Position numbers and translations under genes: made by a program
Source of the DNA: Chryseobacterium foetidum
GTDB lineage: Bacteria > Bacteroidota > Bacteroidia > Flavobacteriales > Weeksellaceae
Length of the DNA stretch: 64,000 bases
Reading direction: 5' to 3'
Assembly: GCF_025457425.1 (NCBI RefSeq)
Contig: NZ_JAMXIA010000001.1
Coordinates: 3,596,001-3,660,000, forward strand
Notes under the pieces: model-generated
Told to the model about the DNA's origin: nothing
Database searches by the model: none
What the model saw: only the letters and a program-made list of their open reading frames with translations
Shown: positions 25,825 to 35,212 of the stretch, one piece after another
Layout: each line of letters opens with the position of its first letter
Position numbering within the stretch: the stretch's first letter is position 1

Positions 25825-26406
25825 CTATTTTCTTTTTCTGATAGGTTTTTTTGCCGGCTGCGCTGCTGGTGTATTGGGCTGCGTGTACGTCTGCTGTACC
25901 GGTGTCGCTGGCTGAGTGTTTACTGCTGTCTGCTGTTTCACAGGTTTATTGTAAAGTGCTGCCTTTGATGTTCCTACTCCGAAAATTTTATCAACTTGTT
26001 TTTTGTTTAAAAACTGGGATTTTCCAACATACTTTTTATTCTTATTGATGTACTGAATAAACTGCATCGTTGGCTGACCATAGTTTTTCTCGAAATGAAG
26101 TTCGATAATATCATTTGGAAGTTCAAGGGAGATATTTCCTGAAGGCTCATCGATAAAACCATCTGAAATCATTTTGTAAAGTCCCATCACATCGCCATTC
26201 ATGTCAATAAAAGAGAATGATCTGAAAGTGTTGAGATTTGAGTTGTTGATGTCCTGATAATTGAAAGTATATCTGTTATCTTTTTTATAAAGTCCCACAG
26301 AATTGTCTTTTCCGATCTCTACCAAAGTTTCATTTTTCAGAACTTTAATTTGTGAAAATGCTGTAAAACTGAGTATTACGGCGAATAGTAAAAATATTTT
26401 TTTCAT
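25825..26406 (-). CDS. Hypothetical secreted protein with Pro/Gln/Thr-rich C-terminus
   Basis: 193 residues from the ATG at 26406. An open extension to 26484 exists, but MKKIFLLFAVILSFTAFSQ is an obvious Sec signal peptide start, and a -7 box TACTTTTG (26489-26482) lies inside the extension. The mature domain has regular strand pattern and no family I know. The last ~45 residues are low complexity (QQTAVNTQPATPVQQTYTQ) and end in a basic KKPIRKRK tail. Isolated gene, 78 bp upstream of the ABC ATPase on the same strand. Confidence 0.72.
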   Translation of the reverse strand: MKKIFLLFAVILSFTAFSQIKVLKNETLVEIGKDNSVGLYKKDNRYTFNYQDINNSNLNTFRSFSFIDMNGDVMGLYKMISDGFIDEPSGNISLELPNDIIELHFEKNYGQPTMQFIQYINKNKKYVGKSQFLNKKQVDKIFGVGTSKAALYNKPVKQQTAVNTQPATPVQQTYTQPNTPAAQPAKKPIRKRK

Positions 26407-26942
26407 GCTTCTTCCTTTAATGTTTTGATATGGTAACGCTAAAATAGCGATAATAACAAAATTGACAATTTTTTTCTCCGGCAAAAGTAATATTTTTTTT
26501 TCAACAAGATTTTAAAACAGAACATGATATTTATTGAAGTATTAAATTACTTTAGAATTACTTTCATTTCTTTCGATCTCATTTTAAAATATTTATAGTA
26601 AAAAAATGATTATGATTAAAATAATATTAAATTTACTTCAAATATATTCGAAGGTAGTATTTCCAGTAAAATTTTCATAGTATTGCGCACAATCTTTAAA
26701 CCAATTTACATAAAAAAATAAGTATTTCTAATTATTGTGACATTTTTGTTTTAAACAGCAAAAAAAAATAAGAGAAGTGATTTACTTTTCGTTAGATAAC
26801 TGATGAGCTTTGTGGAATTTTATTTTTAAAACTTTAAAAGGCTAGCTTCAGAAAACTATAGTTTAATTGATAACCGGAAATGTGATTTAATTTTAAAAAA
26901 CGATTCAATAATTGCTAATTTTGCCCGAAACGATTTACTACA
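26407..26942. promoter_or_regulatory. Long AT-rich intergenic region with two divergent -7 boxes
   Basis: About 536 bp without a supported gene. It contains the -7 box TACTTTTG (minus strand, 26489-26482) of the gene ending at 25825 and TAATTTTG (26916-26923), 19 bp before the GTG start of the NtrC-type regulator. The middle (26500-26900) is very AT-rich with no recognisable motif. Confidence 0.5.
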
Positions 26943-28292
26943 GTGAACACCATTCTAATCATCGACGACGAGGCAAAAATAAGATCACTTCTCTCCAGAA
27001 TTATCAGTCTTGAAGGTTTTGATGTCATCGAAGCAGGCAATCTGAAAAGTGGTCTGAAGAAACTCGAAACTTCAGAGATTGATATTGTGATCTGCGACGT
27101 AAAGCTTCCTGATGGTAACGGTGTGGAGTTTTCAAAAATTTTAAAAGATAAATTTCCTGTCGTGGAAGTGATTCTTCTGACTGCTTTCGGCAATATTCCG
27201 GATGGCGTTATGGCGATTAAAAACGGGGCTTTTGACTATATCACCAAAGGGGATGACAACACCAGAATTCTGCCTCTTATTTATAAAGCAGCAGAGAAAG
27301 TCGCTCTGAACAAACGCGTGCTTCATCTGGAAAAGCAACTCAACAGAAAACAGTCTTTCGACAGCATCATCGGGAAATCATCTTCAATTACGAATGTAGT
27401 AAATTCTGCCAGAAAAGTTGCAGATACCGATGCAACGGTGCTTCTGACGGGTGAAACAGGTACAGGCAAAGAAGTTTTTGCACAAGCGATTCACCACGCA
27501 AGCATGAGGAATAAAAATAATTTTATCGCGATCAACTGTTCGGCATTCGGGAAAGATTTGCTGGAAAATGAACTGTTTGGTCATAAAGCCGGCGCTTTTA
27601 CGGGTGCTCTCAAAGACAGCAAAGGTATTTTTGAAGAAGCCAATCAGGGAACGGTTTTTCTGGATGAAATCGGAGAAATGCCACTGGATTTACAGGCAAA
27701 ACTGTTGCGCGTCTTGGAATCGGGAGAGTTTCTGAAAGTGGGCGACAATAAGCCGATTAAAACGGATGTCAGGATTGTAGCGGCAACCAATAGAGATCTG
27801 GAAACTGAAATTGCAAACGGAAATTTCCGTGAAGACCTTTATTACAGAATCAATATTTTTCAGATTAAACTTCCTTCGCTGCGAGAAAGAACGGAAGATA
27901 TAGAGTTGCTTGTCAGATTTTTCCTGAAAAGTTTTTGCCTTAAAACAGGAAAAAATATCACTTCCGTTTCTCCTGATTATTTGAAGGCATTAAAAAATCA
28001 TCTATGGAAAGGCAACATCCGTGAACTTCGAAATGTGATTGAACGCAGCGTGATTCTCACAGATTCTTCGGAGCTGGATGTCGAAAGTCTGCCCTTTGAT
28101 ATTTCAATTCATAATGACCAAAATTCTTCTCCAACCAAAATAATGTCTGCTTTTTCTATGGCGAGTGCTGAGAAAATGCAGATTCAGAAGGTGCTTAATC
28201 ATACCAAAGGCAATAAAGCCGAGGCCGCACGATTACTCGAAATCGGCATCGCCACCCTCTACAGAAAGGTGGACGAGTACAAAATTTCTTAG
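26943..28292 (+). CDS. NtrC-family sigma-54-dependent response regulator of the kdp locus
   Basis: 449 residues, starting with GTG at 26943 (no in-frame ATG precedes the receiver). The receiver domain opens ILIIDDEAKIR and has its phospho-acceptor in VICDVKLPDG near residue 54. The central AAA+ domain contains GETGTGKE (Walker A), GAFTGA (sigma-54 contact loop) and VFLDEIGEMPLDLQ; the C-terminal Fis-type HTH ends with GNKAEAARLLEIGIATLYRKVDEY. It replaces the OmpR-type KdpE found in other bacteria and probably activates the kdp genes after phosphorylation by the kinase at 36337. A terminator follows at 28316. Confidence 0.93.
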   Translation: MNTILIIDDEAKIRSLLSRIISLEGFDVIEAGNLKSGLKKLETSEIDIVICDVKLPDGNGVEFSKILKDKFPVVEVILLTAFGNIPDGVMAIKNGAFDYITKGDDNTRILPLIYKAAEKVALNKRVLHLEKQLNRKQSFDSIIGKSSSITNVVNSARKVADTDATVLLTGETGTGKEVFAQAIHHASMRNKNNFIAINCSAFGKDLLENELFGHKAGAFTGALKDSKGIFEEANQGTVFLDEIGEMPLDLQAKLLRVLESGEFLKVGDNKPIKTDVRIVAATNRDLETEIANGNFREDLYYRINIFQIKLPSLRERTEDIELLVRFFLKSFCLKTGKNITSVSPDYLKALKNHLWKGNIRELRNVIERSVILTDSSELDVESLPFDISIHNDQNSSPTKIMSAFSMASAEKMQIQKVLNHTKGNKAEAARLLEIGIATLYRKVDEYKIS

Positions 28293-28315
28293 AAAATATT
28301 TCCATTCTGATAACG

Positions 28316-28342
28316 ACCCTATCATTTTGATAGGGTTTTTTG
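28316..28342 (+). terminator. Hairpin terminator after the NtrC-type gene
   Basis: Perfect stem ACCCTATCA/TGATAGGGT (28316-28324 with 28328-28336), then a T-run. It separates the regulator transcriptionally from the kdp structural genes. Confidence 0.85.
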
Positions 28343-28451
28343 TTTTTGTTTTAAATCAATATTTGGTTTAAACTACTGTAAATCAATTTATTTTAAATTT
28401 TATTTCTCACAGGGAATAAATCTTGGCATTAGAGATTCAAAACAAACCAAA

Positions 28452-28811
28452 ATGAATTACACAGAAGCAATAAAGGAAATTGTAGAAGTAATCCCCGAAA
28501 CAGAGCTTGAATTTAATGAGTCTGGCAAAGTGGCAACACCTTACAAGGTAATCAGCGTCTTTACAGGTCAAATCCGAAACCTGATCAACAGCAATGACAG
28601 GATAACGCTGATGAAATGTCTCAGAAAAATGAACAGGCTTTACAGCAAGGGCGACCAAAAGCTGAAGAATGCCATCGAAAACACATTTATCTATTCTCTA
28701 GACAGCTTTACTTTCTGTTGCGAGCCCGCTTTCAAGAAAATGATTTTCAGCAGAATGTCTTTGAGTCTTCAGAACAATTATCTGCATCAGGTTTACAAAT
28801 CAGGAATTTAA
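28452..28811 (+). CDS. Conserved hypothetical protein at the head of the kdp operon
   Basis: 119 residues, cytoplasmic and helical, no signal peptide. PYKVISVFTGQIRNLINSN and the helix DQKLKNAIENTFIYSLDSF recall small Bacteroidetes proteins possibly catalogued as DUF7674; this is uncertain. It lies 10 bp before the first micro-ORF and is co-directional with all downstream kdp genes, so it is probably part of that operon. No enzymatic motif. A sensor or assembly role in potassium uptake would be speculation based on position alone. Confidence 0.65.
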   Translation: MNYTEAIKEIVEVIPETELEFNESGKVATPYKVISVFTGQIRNLINSNDRITLMKCLRKMNRLYSKGDQKLKNAIENTFIYSLDSFTFCCEPAFKKMIFSRMSLSLQNNYLHQVYKSGI

Positions 28812-28821
28812 AAATTAAAGA

Positions 28822-28962
28822 ATGAAATCAAAAATCAGAAAAACCGGCGACTGGAAACTTTTGAAAGCAACCCGCGAAAAACACGATTTCGAAGTGATAA
28901 CCATCAATATTGCTGTAATCCTCAGCGTTTTTGTCGCAGCTGCAGTTCTGCAGATTAACTAA
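28822..28962 (+). CDS. 46-residue single-pass membrane micro-protein (kdp leader region)
   Basis: Reads MKSKIRKTGDWKLLKATREK, then HDFEVITIN and a hydrophobic C-terminal helix IAVILSVFVAAAVLQIN. The basic N-terminus predicts inside orientation. It starts 10 bp after the stop at 28811 and ends 10 bp before the next micro-ORF, the packing expected of translated genes. No known family. Confidence 0.6.
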   Translation: MKSKIRKTGDWKLLKATREKHDFEVITINIAVILSVFVAAAVLQIN

Positions 28963-28972
28963 AAATAAAAAA

Positions 28973-29056
28973 ATGATAACAATTATTCTCTTACTCACTG
29001 CGATACTTCTGTTCGTATTGTTTTACCGTCTTGTTGAGTATTTCGAAACCATTTAA
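28973..29056 (+). CDS. 27-residue membrane micro-protein (kdp leader region)
   Basis: Reads MITIILLLTAILLFVLFYRL then VEYFETI: a single transmembrane helix with a short charged tail. Length and topology are like KdpF, but the tail differs from the KPEKF-type end of the next ORF. Flanked by 10- and 9-bp gaps and preceded by an A-rich leader as for other genes here. Confidence 0.55.
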   Translation: MITIILLLTAILLFVLFYRLVEYFETI

Positions 29057-29065
29057 ACTAAAAAA

Positions 29066-29143
29066 ATGACTCTACTATTCTTATTGTCAGTAGCCATATT
29101 CATTTATATATGTTATGTGCTCGTAAAGCCGGAAAAATTTTAA
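29066..29143 (+). CDS. kdpF: Potassium-transporting ATPase subunit KdpF
   Basis: 25 residues: a transmembrane helix with the KdpF pattern, ending YVLVKPEKF. KdpF is the small lipid-like subunit that stabilises the KdpABC complex. It sits among four tandem micro-ORFs upstream of kdpA, separated from kdpA by one of them. Confidence 0.75.
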   Translation: MTLLFLLSVAIFIYICYVLVKPEKF

Positions 29144-29154
29144 ACCCAAACCTT

Positions 29155-29280
29155 ATGCAAATGAAACGTAAAATCCTGAACGAAATAAAACAGTGGGCAG
29201 TTCTGATTTTTTGGATCGCCTTCATCGTTGCTTTTCTGTATCTGTTGATTACCGTAAAAGAATTTGCACTAACTCATTAA
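29155..29280 (+). CDS. 41-residue membrane micro-protein (kdp leader region)
   Basis: Begins MQMKRKILNEIKQW with a basic amphipathic start, then one transmembrane helix (AVLIFWIAFIVAFLYLLIT) and KEFALTH. It ends 7 bp before the kdpA ATG, so translational coupling is likely. Not a recognisable KdpF. Confidence 0.6.
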   Translation: MQMKRKILNEIKQWAVLIFWIAFIVAFLYLLITVKEFALTH

Positions 29281-29287
29281 ACAAACT

Positions 29288-30976
29288 ATGAACACTGAAA
29301 TTTTAGGCGTTGTAGCGATGTTTGTCATAACATTGCTTTTAGCGATAACTTTTGGAAAGTATATTTCAAAAGTCTACACAGGAGAAAAAACATTTCTGGA
29401 TCCTGTTTTTAAACCCTTAGAAAAGTTTTTCTATAAATTATCAGGTATTGATTCTGATTCTGAAATGAACTGGAAACAGCATCTGACTGCACTTTTAACC
29501 ATCAATTTTCTGTGGTTTTTTATCAGCATGCTGATTCTGATGAATATGAGCTGGCTTCCGCTCAATCCCGACGGAAATCCCGATATGTCTCCGGATCTGG
29601 CTTTTAATACAACCATTTCTTTTTTAGTCAACTGTAATCTGCAACATTATTCAGGCGAAACGGGATTAAGTTATCTTGGTCAAATCTGGCTGATGTTCCT
29701 ACAGTTCGTTTCCGCAGCGACGGGAATGGCTGCGTCGATTGTAATTTTTAAAGCTTTCAGAGAAAAATCTACAGAGAAGCTGGGGAACTTTTATGATTAT
29801 TTCCTTAAATCAACCACAAGAATTCTCTTACCTCTCTCACTGTTGATGGGCGCTGTAATGGTATTTCAGGGAATGCCAATGACTTTCAGCGGAAAAGATA
29901 AAATGATAACGCTCGAAGGTAAAAATGTGGTAGTTTCCACAGGGCCGGTTGCCGCATTTGTTCCTATCAAACATATCGGAACCAATGGTGGTGGCTTTTT
30001 TGGAGCTAACGGAGCACATCCTCTGGAAAACCCAAGCTACTTTACCAATATGGTGGAGATGTTTGCACAATTTATCATTCCGATGGCGATGGTTTTTGCA
30101 TTCGGACATTTTATCCGCAGAAAAAAGTTCGGATACATGATTTTTGGCGTGATGACAGCCGGTTTTCTCCTGCTGGCAGTGCCTACAGTCATTATGGAAA
30201 TGAATGGAAATCCCGCCATCAGCCAAATGGGAATTGATCAGTCTTTGGGAGCGATGGAAGGTAAAGAAATCCGTTTCGGAGCTGCCGCTTCAGGTTTTTG
30301 GAGCATTGTGACGACGGTGATTTCTACGGGTTCTATCAATTCAATGCACGACAGTGCAATGCCGCTTTCCGGAATGACCCAGATGCTTGCCATGATGGTG
30401 AATGCTTTCTACGGCGGCGACGGCGCAGGTATTCTGAATATTTTCATCTATATTATTCTCGCCGTTTTCATCAGTGGATTGATGGTCGGCCGTACTCCGG
30501 AATTTATGGGTAAAAAAATTGAAGCCCGTGAAATGAAAATTGCCATGATTGTAGCGCTTTTCCACCCGTTTTTAATTCTTGTAGGAACTGCGATTGCGAC
30601 CTATTTTCCTGAAGTCGGAACTTCTACACTCAATAATCCTGGATTCCATGGTTTCAGTGAGATGCTTTATGAATATACTTCTTCAGCTGCCAACAACGGA
30701 AGCGGTTTTGAAGGCTTGGGTGACAATAATCTTTTCTGGAATATTTCCACCGGAATTGTTCTGTTGCTCGGTCGTTTCTTGCCAATCATCGGTCCGGTAG
30801 CGATTGCGGGATTACTGGCTCAGAAAAAATACATTCCGGAAGGAGAAGGAACTTTAAAAACAGATACCTCCACATTCGGGCTGATGATTTTTGCAGTAAT
30901 TGCGATTATAGCCGCACTGGCTTTCTTTCCGGCACTGGCATTGGGACCGATTGCAGAATACTTTTCAATGAAATAA
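29288..30976 (+). CDS. kdpA: Potassium-transporting ATPase subunit KdpA
   Basis: 562 residues with about ten membrane helices. KdpA is the potassium-binding, channel-like subunit of the high-affinity KdpFABC pump, related to Trk/Ktr transporters. Four selectivity-filter repeats are visible: FLVNCNLQHYSGE, GTNGGGFFGANGAHPLENP, TGSINSMHDSAMPLSGM and SAANNGSGFEG. The length matches the family (about 560). It starts 7 bp after a micro-ORF and is separated from kdpB by an unusually long 191-bp gap that contains repeat-like DNA. Confidence 0.97.
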   Translation: MNTEILGVVAMFVITLLLAITFGKYISKVYTGEKTFLDPVFKPLEKFFYKLSGIDSDSEMNWKQHLTALLTINFLWFFISMLILMNMSWLPLNPDGNPDMSPDLAFNTTISFLVNCNLQHYSGETGLSYLGQIWLMFLQFVSAATGMAASIVIFKAFREKSTEKLGNFYDYFLKSTTRILLPLSLLMGAVMVFQGMPMTFSGKDKMITLEGKNVVVSTGPVAAFVPIKHIGTNGGGFFGANGAHPLENPSYFTNMVEMFAQFIIPMAMVFAFGHFIRRKKFGYMIFGVMTAGFLLLAVPTVIMEMNGNPAISQMGIDQSLGAMEGKEIRFGAAASGFWSIVTTVISTGSINSMHDSAMPLSGMTQMLAMMVNAFYGGDGAGILNIFIYIILAVFISGLMVGRTPEFMGKKIEAREMKIAMIVALFHPFLILVGTAIATYFPEVGTSTLNNPGFHGFSEMLYEYTSSAANNGSGFEGLGDNNLFWNISTGIVLLLGRFLPIIGPVAIAGLLAQKKYIPEGEGTLKTDTSTFGLMIFAVIAIIAALAFFPALALGPIAEYFSMK

Positions 30977-30989
30977 AATTTAAAGGCAA

Positions 30990-31140
30990 AATATTTTTAA
31001 ACCTCAAAAAAATCAAAGGGAATTATTGAAAAAAGTGATTAAAGTTTGCAAAATGTAAAACCTAAGTTTTGCAGGCTTTTGAAAAACTTAAAAGCATTAA
31101 AATCTTTTGTCCCTTTTGCGGTAAAAATCAAGGGTATCAT
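30990..31140. repeat. Repeat-like intergenic DNA between kdpA and kdpB
   Basis: The 191-bp gap contains GCAAAATG...AAGTTTTGC inverted segments and a CTTTTGTCCCTTTTGCGGT stretch (about 31105-31125) related to the ends of the 24886-25021 palindrome. No ORF was seen. It lies inside an operon that is normally tightly packed. Confidence 0.5.
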
Positions 31141-31167
31141 AATAAAATTTAAATAACAGAAATTAAA

Positions 31168-33177
31168 ATGGCTCAAAATAAATCTTTGTTTCAAAAAGAA
31201 TTGGTTCAGGAAGCATTGAAACAGTCTTTTGTGAAATTGAATCCGAAACTGATGTTTAAAAATCCCGTCATGTTTCTCGTATGGCTCGGAACATTGGTGA
31301 TGTTTTTCGTAAGCATCTGGACTTTAACTGGAGAAAAATCTCAGGGAAGTTTCGCTTACAATTTCACGGTATTCATTATCCTTTTGCTCACCGTCCTGTT
31401 TGGGAATTTCGCTGAAGCCATCGCCGAAGCAAGAGGAAAGGCTCAGGCAGACAGTTTGCGTAAAACGAGAGAGGAAACACCTGCAAAACTCCAGAATGGT
31501 GAAACAATTTCTTCCTCTAAATTACAGAAAGGTGACATTTTCGTTTGTGAAGCCGGTGATATCATCCCTTCAGACGGAGAAATCATCGAAGGTCTTGCTA
31601 CGATTGATGAAAGCGCAATTACAGGTGAATCTGCTCCCGTCATTCGTGAGGCTGGTGGCGACAAAAGTTCTGTGACCGGTGGAACAAAAGTTCTGTCTGA
31701 TAAAATCGTTGTACAGGTAACCACACAACCAGGTGAAAGCTTTTTAGATAAAATGATTGCGTTGGTGGAAGGTGCTTCAAGACAGAAAACGCCTAACGAA
31801 ATTGCCCTGACGATTTTACTCGCAGGTTTTACTCTGGTTTTCATCATTGTCTGTGTTACTTTAAAACCATTTGCGGATTATTCTAATGTCACCATTACCA
31901 TCGCATCGTTTATTTCACTTTTTGTCTGTTTAATTCCAACTACAATTGGCGGATTATTGTCAGCAATCGGTATTGCGGGAATGGACAGAGCCTTGCGCGC
32001 CAACGTGATCACAAAAAGCGGTAGAGCCGTGGAAACGGCTGGAGATATCGATGTCTTGCTATTAGATAAAACAGGTACAATCACCATTGGGAACCGTAAA
32101 GCAACAGGATTTTATCCGGCTCACGATATTGATGAAACACAATTGATCAAAGCGGCAGTTTTAAGTTCAATGTCTGATGAAACTCCGGAAGGGAAATCGA
32201 TCATCGAACTGGCGGGAATCAATCCTTTAAGTTATGAAATCACTGATCCACAGTTTATCAAATTCACTGCAGAAACCAGAAGCTCAGGAATTGATTATGA
32301 AGGAAACCGCATCCGAAAGGGTGCAACAGACGCCATCAGAAAAATAGCTGAAGCGGCCGGAAATGAATTTCCACAGGAAATAGATTTAAAAGTAAAAGAA
32401 ATTTCCCAAAACGGAGGAACTCCACTGGTAGTTTCGGAAAATGAAAAAGTTTTGGGCGTAATCGAGCTTCAGGACATTATCAAAACCGGAATCAGCGAAC
32501 GTTTTGAGCGTCTGAGAAAAATGGGAATCAAAACGGTGGTGGTAACCGGTGATAATCCTCTCACTGCAAAATTTATCGCCGAAAAGGCCGGGGTTGATGA
32601 TTTTATCGCCGAAGCAAAACCGGAAGATAAAATGAATTACATCAAAAAAGAACAGCAGGACGGTCGATTGGTTGCCATGATGGGTGACGGTACCAATGAT
32701 GCTCCTGCACTGGCTCAGGCAGATGTTGGTGTTGCCATGAACAGCGGAACTCAGGCTGCAAAAGAATCCGGAAATATGGTGGATTTGGATAACGACCCGA
32801 CAAAATTGATTGAAGTTGTGGAAATCGGAAAACAGTTGCTGATGACGAGAGGAACGCTGACGACATTCAGCATTGCCAATGATGTTGCGAAATATTTTGC
32901 CATTATTCCGGCATTGTTTATCACTGCAATTCCGGCTCTGCAAGGTTTAAACATCATGAATCTTCATAGTCCCGAAAGTGCCATTTTATCAGCGGTTATC
33001 TTTAACGCGATTATTATTCCGATACTGATTCCGTTGGCGTTGAAAGGGGTTGCTTACAAACCAATCGGCGCATCGGCTTTGCTGAGAAGGAATTTATTCA
33101 TCTTCGGTTTAGGCGGCGTGATTATCCCATTTATCGGCATTAAACTCATCGACATTATCGTATCCTTATTTTTCTAA
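31168..33177 (+). CDS. kdpB: Potassium-transporting P-type ATPase subunit KdpB
   Basis: 669 residues. P-type ATPase subunit that drives K+ uptake through KdpA. Phosphorylation motif [11 protein letters not shown] near residue 300, the A-domain motif in [21 protein letters not shown], and the hinge [24 protein letters not shown] are all present. About seven membrane helices. Length is typical (about 670-690), with no visible defects. It is followed after 103 bp by kdpC, the gap again holding an inverted repeat. Confidence 0.98.
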   Translation: MAQNKSLFQKELVQEALKQSFVKLNPKLMFKNPVMFLVWLGTLVMFFVSIWTLTGEKSQGSFAYNFTVFIILLLTVLFGNFAEAIAEARGKAQADSLRKTREETPAKLQNGETISSSKLQKGDIFVCEAGDIIPSDGEIIEGLATIDESAITGESAPVIREAGGDKSSVTGGTKVLSDKIVVQVTTQPGESFLDKMIALVEGASRQKTPNEIALTILLAGFTLVFIIVCVTLKPFADYSNVTITIASFISLFVCLIPTTIGGLLSAIGIAGMDRALRANVITKSGRAVETAGDIDVLLLDKTGTITIGNRKATGFYPAHDIDETQLIKAAVLSSMSDETPEGKSIIELAGINPLSYEITDPQFIKFTAETRSSGIDYEGNRIRKGATDAIRKIAEAAGNEFPQEIDLKVKEISQNGGTPLVVSENEKVLGVIELQDIIKTGISERFERLRKMGIKTVVVTGDNPLTAKFIAEKAGVDDFIAEAKPEDKMNYIKKEQQDGRLVAMMGDGTNDAPALAQADVGVAMNSGTQAAKESGNMVDLDNDPTKLIEVVEIGKQLLMTRGTLTTFSIANDVAKYFAIIPALFITAIPALQGLNIMNLHSPESAILSAVIFNAIIIPILIPLALKGVAYKPIGASALLRRNLFIFGLGGVIIPFIGIKLIDIIVSLFF

Positions 33178-33187
33178 ATATCTAAAA

Positions 33188-33260
33188 GGCAAAGCAGGGA
33201 GAAAGTTTTCATCACATCACTTTTCGTACAATATCTATCTCAATTCTTCCTGCATTTGTC
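33188..33260. repeat. Imperfect inverted repeat between kdpB and kdpC
   Basis: GGCAAAGCAGGGAGAA (33188-33203) pairs imperfectly with TTCTTCCTGCATTTGTC (33244-33260), leaving a ~40-nt loop. No T-run follows, so it looks more like an mRNA processing or stability hairpin or a repeat remnant than a terminator. Confidence 0.45.
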
Positions 33261-33280
33261 TTTATTAAAATTATTATCAA

Positions 33281-33847
33281 ATGAAAAAACATATTTTACC
33301 TGCAATTAAAATGACTGCTCTCTGCATCGTCCTTCTTGCGATTGTTTATCCAGTATCCATTTGGGCAATTGCTCAGCTTTCGCCTCATCAGGGAAAGGGA
33401 GATATAATTCAACATCAGAACAAAACTTATTACGAAAACATCGGACAGTCTTTCACCAGCGACAAATATTTTTGGTCAAGACCTTCAGCGGTTGACTACA
33501 ACGCTGCGGGATCGGCAGGAAGCAACAAAGGTCCGTCGAATGAAGAATATTTAAAACAGGTTCAGGCTAGAATCGATACGATTTTAATGAAAAATCCAGG
33601 AATTAAGAAGTTAGAAATTCCGGCAGACTTGGTTACAGCCAGCGGAAGCGGATTGGATCCGAATTTCTCTGTACAGGCAGCCAAAATTCAGGTGAAAAGA
33701 ATTGCCAAAATCAGAAATATTGATGAAAGTAAAATCAATAATGTCATCGCCGAACACACAGAAAAACCTTTGGCAGGATTGTTTGGACCGGAAAAAATCA
33801 ATGTCCTGAAACTGAATATCGCACTTGACAGGTTAAGTGCAAAGTAA
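33281..33847 (+). CDS. kdpC: Potassium-transporting ATPase subunit KdpC
   Basis: 188 residues: one N-terminal membrane helix (residues ~10-32) and a periplasmic domain. Family motifs are QSFTSDKYFWSRPSAVDYN, followed by GSNKGPSN, LVTASGSGLDPNFSV and the terminal FGPEKINVLKLNIALD. KdpC is needed for KdpFABC assembly and ATP affinity. It completes the kdpFABC set of this locus. Confidence 0.97.
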   Translation: MKKHILPAIKMTALCIVLLAIVYPVSIWAIAQLSPHQGKGDIIQHQNKTYYENIGQSFTSDKYFWSRPSAVDYNAAGSAGSNKGPSNEEYLKQVQARIDTILMKNPGIKKLEIPADLVTASGSGLDPNFSVQAAKIQVKRIAKIRNIDESKINNVIAEHTEKPLAGLFGPEKINVLKLNIALDRLSAK

Positions 33848-33925
33848 AATTTTAAAATCACTAATTATCTTTTGGAATTAAATTTTTTCAAACGAAATTC
33901 CATCTTTTTCTTAAATTTAAATTCA

Positions 33926-35005
33926 ATGAAAAAAATACTGTTTGTTTTGTCAGCCGTATGTGGAATCACAGCATCTGCACAAAACGATTCTATCATCAAA
34001 CCCCTTACTGTAAGCGGATACGCTGAAGTTTATTACACTGCGGATTTTAATAATCCTAAAAATAACAGCCGTCCTTCGTTTGTGTACAGTCACAACCGGA
34101 ACAATGAGATAAACGTCAACTTAGCCTTTATCAAAACGGCTTACAATACCGAAAATGTAAGAGCCAATCTGGCCTTGGCAGTCGGAACGTATATGAATGC
34201 CAATTATGCAGCCGAACAGGGTGTGATGAAAAATATTTACGAAGCCAATGCAGGTTTAAAAATTTCCAGAAAACACAATCTGTGGATTGATGCGGGAATT
34301 TTCCCGTCTCATTTAGGTTTTGAAAGTGCCGTTGGAAAAGATAACTGGACATTGACACGAAGTCTTTTCGCAGACAATTCGCCTTATTTTGAAACCGGTG
34401 CGAAAATTTCCTACACTTCACAAAGCGGAAAATGGTTTTTGAGTGGTTTGGTTCTGAATGGTTGGCAGCGTATTCAGAGAGTTGACGGAAATTCCACGCC
34501 TGCATTCGGTCATCAAGTGACTTTTAAGCCTAATGAAAAACTGACCGTCAACAGCAGTTCTTTTATCGGAAACGACAAGCCCGACAGCATTCGACAGATG
34601 CGGTATTTTCACAATCTTTACGCAGTGTATCAAATCAGTAAAAATTTTGGGGTAACTGCGGGATTTGACATTGGAGCCGAGCAAAAAGCAAAGGAAAGTA
34701 AACAGTACAATATTTGGTACACGCCTGTTTTAATTGCAAAATACAATGCTACAGAAAAACTTAGTTTTACCGCAAGAGGAGAATATTATCAGGATGAAAA
34801 AGGAGTCATCATCGCTACCGGAACAGAAAATGGTTTTAAAACTTTTGGATATTCTCTGAATGCCGATTATCAGATCTTTCCGAATCTTGTCTGGCGTACA
34901 GAAATCAGAAATTTAAACAGCAGAGTCGCGGTTTTTATGAACAGAATTGATGAGTTTAATAAAAACAGTTTTACGGCAACTACGGCACTGGCAGTTTCAT
35001 TTTAG
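33926..35005 (+). CDS. Outer-membrane porin of the kdp locus
   Basis: 359 residues from ATG 33926; MKKILFVLSAVCGITASAQ is a clear Sec signal, whereas the open extension to 33872 is not. The mature protein is a beta-barrel: repeated alternating strands (LTVSGYAEVYYTADFN, NEINVNLAFIKTAYNTEN, LWIDAGIFPSHLGFES), with a C-terminal NSFTATTALAVSF ending in Phe. It belongs to the Bacteroidetes 'porin' (BBP2-type) group often found after kdpC. It presumably lets K+ or other ions reach the inner-membrane pump. It begins 78 bp after kdpC. Confidence 0.88.
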   Translation: MKKILFVLSAVCGITASAQNDSIIKPLTVSGYAEVYYTADFNNPKNNSRPSFVYSHNRNNEINVNLAFIKTAYNTENVRANLALAVGTYMNANYAAEQGVMKNIYEANAGLKISRKHNLWIDAGIFPSHLGFESAVGKDNWTLTRSLFADNSPYFETGAKISYTSQSGKWFLSGLVLNGWQRIQRVDGNSTPAFGHQVTFKPNEKLTVNSSSFIGNDKPDSIRQMRYFHNLYAVYQISKNFGVTAGFDIGAEQKAKESKQYNIWYTPVLIAKYNATEKLSFTARGEYYQDEKGVIIATGTENGFKTFGYSLNADYQIFPNLVWRTEIRNLNSRVAVFMNRIDEFNKNSFTATTALAVSF

Positions 35006-35025
35006 TAATGAATATGATATTTATA

Positions 35026-35069
35026 ATTTTTAAACCATTAAGATTATTAATTGATTAAGTTTTTTTAAG
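35026..35069. repeat. Dispersed intergenic repeat, copy 2
   Basis: Matches the reverse complement of 7953-7995 over about 43 bp with few mismatches. It lies in the 207-bp gap between the porin and kdpD genes, which otherwise holds only AT-rich DNA. Confidence 0.6.
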
Positions 35070-35212
35070 AATCAATAGAATTGATTTAAGTCTCCTGCTT
35101 AATGATTATTCTCGATTAATCTTAAAAAATCTATCATTTTTGTCCTTAAAAACTCAAAGTTCTTAATGGTATAAAGAAATTTGTAACCGTTCTCAAATAA
35201 ACCATTTCAATA

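Noticed and set aside
28424..28440. Possible sigma-54 promoter TGGCATTAGAGATTC upstream of the kdp operon
   Set aside because: The -24 part fits (TGGCA) but the -12 part is weak (ATTC instead of TTGC) and it would start transcription about 10 bases past the box, almost at the ATG at 28452. Suggestive only, because the kdp regulator is NtrC-type.
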